This document shows positions 1 to 9,000 of a stretch of 64,000 bases of DNA, piece after piece. Source of the DNA: Methylibium sp965279545. GTDB lineage: Bacteria > Pseudomonadota > Gammaproteobacteria > Burkholderiales > Burkholderiaceae_C. Location of the stretch: NCBI RefSeq assembly GCF_965279545.1, contig NZ_OZ257250.1, forward strand, positions 1,736,001 through 1,800,000. Reading direction: 5' to 3'. A model generated the notes under the pieces. It was not told the DNA's origin, made no database searches, and saw only the letters and a list, made by a program, of their open reading frames with translations. Within the stretch, counting starts at the first letter, position 1. Each line of letters begins with the position of its first letter. Both the position numbers and the translations under genes were made by a program.

Positions 1-3000
1 GTCGACCGCATCGAGCAGCTTGATGGCCAGCAGGGAATGGCCGCCGAGTTCGAAGAAGCTGTCTTCGGGGCCGATCGGCCGGACTCCCAGAACGTTCTCC
101 CAGATGCGTTGCAGCCTGCGCTCGAGATCGTCGGCCGGACTGTCTTGCCTGGCGGCACGCTCGACGGGAACGAGGATGGGGCTGGGCAGCGCCGCACGGT
201 CGAACTTGCCGTTCGCGGTCAAAGGCAAGGCGTCGAGCATGACCACCGACGAAGGCAGCATGTACGACGGGAGCTGCGTGGCAAGGCGGTCGCACAGTTC
301 CTTGGCCGACGGCGCGCTGGACGGATCGGACGCCACCACGTAGGCGACCAGTCGCTTGTCTCCCGGCTGATCCTCCCGAACGATGACGGCGCATTGCGCA
401 ATACCGGTCTCGCGCGCAAGAGCGGCCTCGATCTCGCCCAGCTCGATGCGGAATCCGCGCAGCTTCACCTGCCGGTCGATGCGGCCGCAGTAGTCCAGGT
501 CGCCGCAAGGCCGATAGCGCACCAGATCACCGGTCCGGTACAAGCGCTCGCCCGGCCGGAAGGGGTCGGCGACGAATCGCTCGCCCGTCAGCTCGGTGCG
601 GTTCAGGTATTCGCGCGCCAGTCCCGATCCGCCGATATAGAGCTCGCCGACGACACCGACCGGCACCGGTTGGAGCGACGAGTCCAGCACGTGGCAGCGC
701 GTGTTGGCGACGGGTCGGCCGATCGGGACGCGGGGTGGCGTCATGGACCGGATCGGCGGCACCTCGTACCAGGTCGCGAAGGTGGTCGTCTCGGTCGGGC
801 CGTACACGTTGAGCAGTCGCTTCGGCGGCCCGGCGTCGATCACCCGCTGCACGGCGACCGGGTCGACTTCCTCGCCGCCGAACAGCAGGTGATCGAGCCG
901 GCGAAATATTTCAGGGGACCGCGCAGCGTGCTCGTTGAACAGTGCCGTGGTCAGGAACATCGTGTTGATGCGATGCACCTCGATCTGGTGCGCGAGCGCC
1001 GCGCCCGACAGCAGCGTCTCCCTGGGCACGATGACGAGTCGCGCGCCGTTCAACAAGGCGCCCCAGATCTCGAAGGTGGCCGCGTCGAACGAGCTGTTCG
1101 ACGCCTGGGCCACGCCGTCCGCCGGGCCGAGTCGCACATAGTCGGTGTCGACCACGAGCCGGACCACCGCGCGATGCGAGACCGCCACCCCTTTTGGCGT
1201 GCCGGTGGAGCCGGAGGTGTAGATGACGTAGGCCAGGTGCTCCGGGGTGGCCAGCGCGGGCAGGTCGGTGTCGGGCTGGTGCGTCAGCGCGGCCCAGTCG
1301 CTGTCGATGCACAGCACCCGCGCGCCGCTCCCGGGCAGCTGCGCTCGCAGCGCCTGCTCCGTGATCACCACCGGGGCCGCGGTATCACCGAGCATGAAGG
1401 CCAGCCGCTCGCTCGGGTACTGCGGATCGAGCGGCACGTAGGCCCCACCGGCCTTCAGGATCGCCAGCAGCGCCACCACCATGGCGGGGCTGCGCTGCAG
1501 GCACAGCCCCACCAGCACGTCGGGCCCCACGCCCAGCCCGCGCAGCTCGTGCGCCAGGCGGTTGGCACGCCGGTTGAGTTCGGCGTAGCCGAGCTGCTGG
1601 CTGTCCAGGATCACCGCGATCGCCTGGGGGCTGCGCCGCACCTGTGCCTCGAAGAGCTGGTGCAGGTTGTGCTGCGCAGGAAACTCGCGGGCCGTGTCGT
1701 TCCACGCCTGCAGCACGTGCTCTCGTTCGTCGGCCCGCATCAGCGGCAGCCTCATGATCGATTGCCCGGGATCCGCAGCGATGGCTTCGAGCAGGCAGCC
1801 CAGCTGCCGACCCATGCGCTCGATGCTGCCCGCATCGAACAGATCCGTCGCGTACTCCAGCACCCCTTGCAACACTCCGTCCACCTCGGTCAGCGCGAGC
1901 AGGAGATCGAACTTGGCGGTAGCGCGAGGCAACGGCAGCCGCTCGGCGCGCAGCCCGCTCAGGGTGAGCTCGCTGGCAGGCATGTTCTGCAGCGCGAACG
2001 ACACCTGGTACAGCGGGTTGCGGCTCAGGTCGCGCTGCGGGCTGAGCTCGGCGACCAGTTTGTCGAAGGGCAGTTCCTGATGCGCGTAGGCATCCAGGCA
2101 GACCTGTCGCACCCGGCCGAGCAACTGCACGAAGCTCGGCTCGCCCGACAGATCGCTGCGCAGCACCAGCGTGTTGACGAAGTAGCCGATCAACGGCTCG
2201 AATTCGGTGCGGTTGCGGCCGGCTCCTGGCGAGCCCACCACCACGTCACGCTGGCCCGAGTAGCGCATCAAGAGCACCTGGAACGCCGCCAGCAGCAGCA
2301 TGAACAAGGTGACGTTCTCGCGCCGCGCGAGCGCCTTCAATTCGGCCACGACCTCCGGCGCGATCTCGACACGCGCGAGCGCGCCGCGATGGCTGGGACG
2401 GGCCGGCCGTGCTCGGTCGGTCGGCAGTTGCAGCGTCTCGAGGTTTGCGAGCTGCTTGCGCCAGTAGCCCAGATCGCGTTCGGTGGTCGGGCCCTCGAGG
2501 TGCTGGCGCTGCCACACCGCATAGTCGGCAAACTGGATCGGCAGCGCGCTCAGCGGGTCGGGCCGTCCCGCATGGAACGCCGCATACAGCGCGCCAAGCT
2601 CCCGCGCGAGCACGTCCAGCGACCAGCCGTCGGCGACGATGTGGTGAACCACCAGCAGCAGCACGTGCTCGTCGTCGGACAGACGCAGCAAGCTGGCCCG
2701 CAGCAGCGGCGCTTGCGACAGATCGAAGGGCTCGGCCACGCCGGCGCGCAGCCACTCGCCCAGCGCGAGTTCGCGCTGCGCCAGCGTGTCGCCGCCGACG
2801 GGCACCGGCTCGAGCCGCAGAGCAGGCGCCACCTCGTCGAGCGAATGCACCACCTGCACCGGTGCACCGTCGAGCTGCTCGAAGGCAGTGCGCAGGCTCT
2901 CGTGGCGTCCCACCAGCGAAAGCACGCTGCGCCCGAGAGCCGCAACGTCGAGCGGGCCGCGCACACGAACGGCCCGCGTGATGTGGTAGACGTCGCTCGG

Positions 3001-6000
3001 ACCCATCAGGCCATTCAGGAACCAGAGGCTGGCCTGCGCAAAGGACGTCGGCGCCGCGCCGCGGCGTGGCGCCGGGAGGATGGCCGATGAGGCGCCTGGG
3101 GGCACCGTGCGGAGTTGCAGGGGCGTCGCGGATTTCGCGGTCTGGTGCCGAACGATCTCCGTGGCGAGACGGGCCACCGTCGTGGCTTCAAACAGGCTGC
3201 GAACCGCGAAATCGGTCTGAAATTCGCTTCGGATTCGCGCCACGACCCGTATCGCCAGCAGCGAATGGCCGCCGAGATCGAAGAAGTCGTCGTGCACGCC
3301 GACGCGCGCGACACCCAGCACCTCGGACCAGATGCGAACCAGTGCGTCTTCGATCGGCGACCGTGCGGCGACGTAGCCGGCACGATCGCACGCGATCTCC
3401 GGCGCCGGCAGCGCCTTGCGATCGAGCTTGCCGTTGGGTGTCAGCGGCAAGCGGTCCAGGACCACATACGCGGCCGGCACCATGTAGTGCGGCAGCACCG
3501 CCTGCAGGTGCCGCCGCAGCGCCTCGGCACTGACCGTTTCACGTGCGCAGAAGTAGGCCACCAGCCGCTTGTCGCCCGGCTTGTCCTCGCGTGCGAGCAC
3601 CGCCACCTCGCTGACCGCCGGGTGCTTCGCCAGTTGCGCCTCGATCTCGCCCAGTTCGATGCGAAAGCCACGGATCTTCACCTGGAAGTCATTGCGCCCG
3701 AGGTACTCGAGCTCGCCCGTGGGCAGCCAGCAGCCCAGGTCGCCGGTCTTGTACAGCCGCGCTGCGGCCGCTGCGCCGAACGGGTCCGCAATGAAGCGCT
3801 GACGCGTGAGTTCGGGCTTGTTCAGGTAGCCGCGCGCCACGCCCACGCCACCGATGTGGATCTCCCCCGCCACCCCGATGGGTGCCGGCTGCAGCCGCTC
3901 GTCCAGGACATGGATCTGGGTGTTGTCGATCGGCCGGCCGATGGGCACCCGACCGGGCAGAACGCCGGAGCGGCAGTGCCAGTGCGTCACGTCGACGGCC
4001 GCTTCCGTCGGGCCGTACAGGTTGTACAGCTGCGCCATCGGCAGCTTGCGCAGGCATCGCTCCTGCAGGTCGTACGGCAGCGCTTCGCCGCTGCACACCA
4101 CGCGCCGCAAACTGCCCAGGGCCGCCGTGCCGCTGCCCTCGTCCAGATGCTCCAGGAACTGCTGCAGCATCGAAGGCACGAAATGCAAGGTGGAAACGCC
4201 GGCCTGCTGGATGAGTTGCACCAGATAGGCCGGATCCTTGTGGCCATCGGGGCGCGCGACCACCAGCGTGGCACCATGGAGCAAGGTCCAGAAGAACTCC
4301 CACACCGACACATCGAAGCTGAAGGGAGTCTTCTGCAGCACCCGCTCGCCGACTTCCAACCGGTAGGCCCGCTGCATCCACACCAATCGGTTGACCACCG
4401 CGGCGTGTTCGTTCATGGCCCCCTTGGGCGCACCGGTGGAGCCCGAGGTGTAGATCACGTAGGCCAGGTGCCGCGAGTTCAACCCGAGTTCGGTGCCGCA
4501 AGGATTGTGCGTTGGCAGATCCTGCAGGCGCAGGGTATCCAGCTCCAACCATGGAGCCGTGACCTCGGGCGGGCGCTGCAGCAGCGCACCGTGCGTGAGC
4601 ACGACCGCCGGCTGCGCATCGCGCAGCAGGTACGCCAGCCGCTGCGGCGGATAGCCGGGGTCCAGCGGAACATAGGCGCCCCCGGCCTTCAGGATTCCCA
4701 GCAGCCCCACCACCATCTCCACGCCACGCTCCACGCAGATCGCCACCCGCTGGTCGGGCCCTAGCCCCTGCGCCCGCAGACAATGCGCCAGTTGGTTGGC
4801 CCGTGCATTGAGCTCGGCGTAGGTGACGGACTGTTCTTCGAACACCACGGCCACGGCTTGCGGCGTCCTGCCGACCTGTTCCTCGAACAACTCGTGGATC
4901 AGCTTCTCGCTCGGGTACGCCGCATCGGTGGCGTTGAACTGCTGCAACTGCCGCCGCTCGGATTCGGGCAGCACGTCGAGCCGGTACAGCGGTGTCGCTG
5001 GCGCGCTCTCCAGCGCCGACATCAGCTGTTCCAGCGCGGTGTGCATGAACTCGCACACGCGCTCGGGCCGCACTGGCGACTGCACCTGCACGGTCAGGGT
5101 GAGCGCGTCGCCCAGGTCATCCACGCTGAGCGTGAGCGGGTAGTTGGTGAGATTCGCCTGCGTCACCTCGATACCCGCGCGGGCCTGCGACACCTCGGTC
5201 CAGGGCAGCACGTCGGCGGCCGCGCCGCGGCGGTAGTTGAGCAGCGCGCTGAACAGCGGTGCCGGAGCGGCCACCGCGCTGCAGCGCTGCGCCAGCGCGA
5301 GCGGCGCATGCTCGTGACACAACAGCCGTGCAAAGAGCGCGTGCACGTCGTTCAAGCCGCTCAGCACGCTCGCATCGCCCAAACGCACGCGCAACGGCAG
5401 GGTGTTGATGAACAGCCCCAGCGCCCGATCAGCACCGGCCCCCCCTTGCATGCGGCCGAACAGGACCGTGCCGAACACCACGTCTTCACGTCCCGTCACG
5501 CGCGCCAGCACCAGGGCCCAGGCAAGGTGGCACACGCTGGCGGCGCTGACGCCGAGCGCGCGCGCACCGCGGAGCAGACGCTGCGCCAGCCCGGCGTCGA
5601 CAGCGAGGCGCGCCTCGGCGATATCGGCGCCACTGCCATGCATGCCGACCAGCCCGAAGGGCAGGGTCGGCTCGTCGACATCGGCCAGCATCGTTCGGAA
5701 GAACGCCTCGTGCTCGTCGCGCGACACGCCCAGCCGGGTCTGCGCGACGAAATTCCGGAACGGCACCGGCGGCGGCAGCCGATCGGCCCGACCGACCAGA
5801 TGCGCTTGCACCTCCTGTTCCAGCACTTCTTTCGACGTGTGGTCCGTCGCGAGATGATGGAACAGCTGCGCCACGATCCAGCGCGCATGGGGTTCATCGT
5901 AGGCGATGCGCACGCGCAGCATCGAGGCTTCCCGCACGTCGATGCGGCAGCGGGTCGGGTCGAAGCGCGCTTGCAGCTGGTGGGCCACGTCGCCTTCGGT

Positions 6001-9000
6001 CGGGTCGAGCTGCAGCTCCTCGATCGACAGCGGTGCATGCCGCCACACCACCTGCAGAGGCTCGGGCAGATCCTCCCACAGCACGGCGGTGCGCAGGATG
6101 TCGTGTCGGTCCACCACCTGCTGCAGGGCCCGCAGGTAGGCATCCAGTTGCGCACGGTCCGCAAAAGCGAACAGGTCGCGGAGCAGGTAGCGGTCCCCCT
6201 CGCTCTGGGCCAGGTGGTGGAACAGGATGCCTTCCTGCAGCGGCGCCAGCGGGTAGATGTCCTGCACATTGGCAGCGCCGCCGGGCACCGTGGCGACGAT
6301 GCGCGCGATGTGCTCGACCGTCAGCTCCACCAGCGGCAGCATGTGCGGCGTGATCGAGCCGCAGCGAGGCGGAATCAGATTCGGCGGGACCTGCACCTCG
6401 CCGCTGCCGCCCCCCACCGCGGCCGCCAGGGCCGCGAGCGTGGGCGCGACGAACAGGGTGTGCACGTCGGCCGCCAGCCCGGCCCGACGCATGCGCTCGA
6501 TCAGCCTGATCGCGAGCAACGAATGGCCGCCGAGCTTGAAGAAGTCGTCGTGGCGACCGACGCGCTCGATCCCCAGCGCCTCGGCCCACAAACGCGCCAG
6601 CGTGAGCTCGACCTCGCCTCGCGGCGATTCATGGACGGGGGTCGCACCCTCCTGAGCATTCGGCACCGGCAAGGCCTTGCGGTCGAGCTTGCCGTTGAGT
6701 GTCAGCGGGATCGCCTCGAGCTCAACGATGTGATTCGGCAGCATGTACTCGGGCAGGCCGGCGCGCAGATGCGCGTGCAGGACGTCGGCCGAGGGCATGC
6801 TGCCCCTGGCGACGACGTACGCGACCAGACGCGGATCGCCCCCCCGATCCTCGCGAACAACGGCGACGCAGCGGGCCACTTGCGGGTGCGATGCCATGCG
6901 GGCCTCGATCTCGCCGAGTTCGATGCGGAAACCTCGGATCTTGACCTGGTGATCGACGCGGCCGATGTACTCGATCGTGCCGTCGGGCAGATAGCGCGCG
7001 AGATCGCCGGTCCGGTACAGCCGCTCGCCTTCGCGGAACGGGTCGCGAATGAACCTTTCTGCGGTCAGTTCGGGCCGGTTCAGATAGCCGCGGGCCAGAC
7101 CGACGCCGCCGACATGCAACTCGCCGACGACACCGATCGGCACCGGCTGCAGCCAGGCATCGAGGATGTGGCAGCGCGCGTTCGCGACCGGCCTGCCGAT
7201 CGGCACGGTACCGGGACCCTGCGCAACGGCATGCACCTCGAAGCATGTGCTGTCGATGCTTGCTTCGGTGGGGCCGTAGCAGTTCGCGAGCGTCGCGTCG
7301 GGCAGGCATTCGGCGAAGCGGCGTGCCAAGGCCCGATCGAGCGCCTCGCCGCCGCAGACCATGTAGCGCAGGCTGCGGCATTCGCGGAACGACGGCTGGT
7401 CGAGCAAGACGCTCAGTTCCGACGGCACCGACTGCGCGATCGTGATGTGATGGTCGTGGATCGTGCGAGCGATATAGGCAGCGTCGCCGCGCCCGGCTTC
7501 CTTCACGAGCACCAACGCAGCGCCGGCGGTCAGGGGGGCGAACAACTCCCAGACCGACGCATCGAAGCTGATCGATGTCTTCTGCAGCAATCGGTCCTCG
7601 GCGCCGAGCCCCAGCTGCCCGGTGATCCAGTGGTTGTGATTGCAGATGCCTCGATGCGAGACCGCCACCCCCTTTGGCGTGCCGGTGGAGCCGGAGGTGT
7701 AGATGACGTAGGCCAGGTGCTCCGGGGTGGCCAGCGCGGGCAGGTCGGTGTCGGGCTGGTGCGCCAGCGCAGCCCAGTCGCTGTCGATGCACAGCACCCG
7801 CGCGCCGCTCCCGGGCAGCTGCGCTCGCAGCGCCTGCTCCGTGATCACCACCGGGGCCGCGGTATCACCGAGCATGAAGGCCAGCCGCTCGCTCGGGTAC
7901 TGCGGATCGAGCGGCACGTAGGCCCCACCGGCCTTCAGGATCGCCAGCAGCGCCACCACCATGGCGGGGCTGCGCTGCAGGCACAGCCCCACCAGCACGT
8001 CGGGCCCCACGCCCAGCCCGCGCAGCTCGTGCGCCAGGCGGTTGGCACGCCGGTTGAGTTCGGCGTAGCCGAGCTGCTGGCTGTCCAGGATCACCGCGAT
8101 CGCCTGGGGGCTGCGCCGCACCTGTGCCTCGAAGAGCTGGTGCAGGTTGTGCTGCGCAGGAAACTCGCGGGCCGTGTCGTTCCACGCCTGCAGCACGTGC
8201 TCTCGTTCGTCGGCCCGCATCAGCGGCAGCCTCATGATCGATTGCCCGGGATCCGCAGCGATGGCTTCGAGCAGGCAGCCCAGCTGCCGACCCATGCGCT
8301 CGATGCTGCCCGCATCGAACAGATCCGTCGCGTACTCCAGCACCCCTTGCAACACTCCGTCCACCTCGGTCAGCGCGAGCGACAGGTCGAACTTCGACTC
8401 CGTCACCGGCAGCCCGATCGGCTGCGCCGCCAGCCCGCCCAGATCGAGCAGGGATTCGGAGTGGCTCTGCAGTGCGAACGACACCTGGTACAGCGGGTTG
8501 CGGCTCAGGTCGCGCTGCGGGCTGAGCTCGGCGACGAGCCGGTCGAACGGCAGGTCCTGGTGGGCGAAAGCATCGAGCGCCGTTTCGCGCACCCGGCGCA
8601 GCGATTCGGTGAACTCCGGGTTGCCCGACAGATCCGTGCGCAAGACAACCGTGTTGACGAACAAGCCGATCAGCCCCTCGAACTCGACCCGGTTGCGGCC
8701 GGCGACCGGAACACCGACCGCGAGGTCCTGCTGGCCCGAATGGCGCATCAGCAGCACCTGGTACGCCGTCAGCAACAGCATGAACAGCGTCGCGTTCTCG
8801 CGCCGCGCCACGGCATGCAGTTTCTCGACCAAGGGCCCGGGCACCACGAAGCGCTCGACCGCTCCGCGCTGGCTGGCTCGCACCGGCCGCGGTCGGTCGG
8901 TGGGCAGCTCGAGCGTCTGCAGACCCTGCAACTGCTCGCGCCAGTACTGCAGCTGCTGCGCCTCGACGCCGGACGCGAGCCGCCGGCGTTGCCACAAGGC

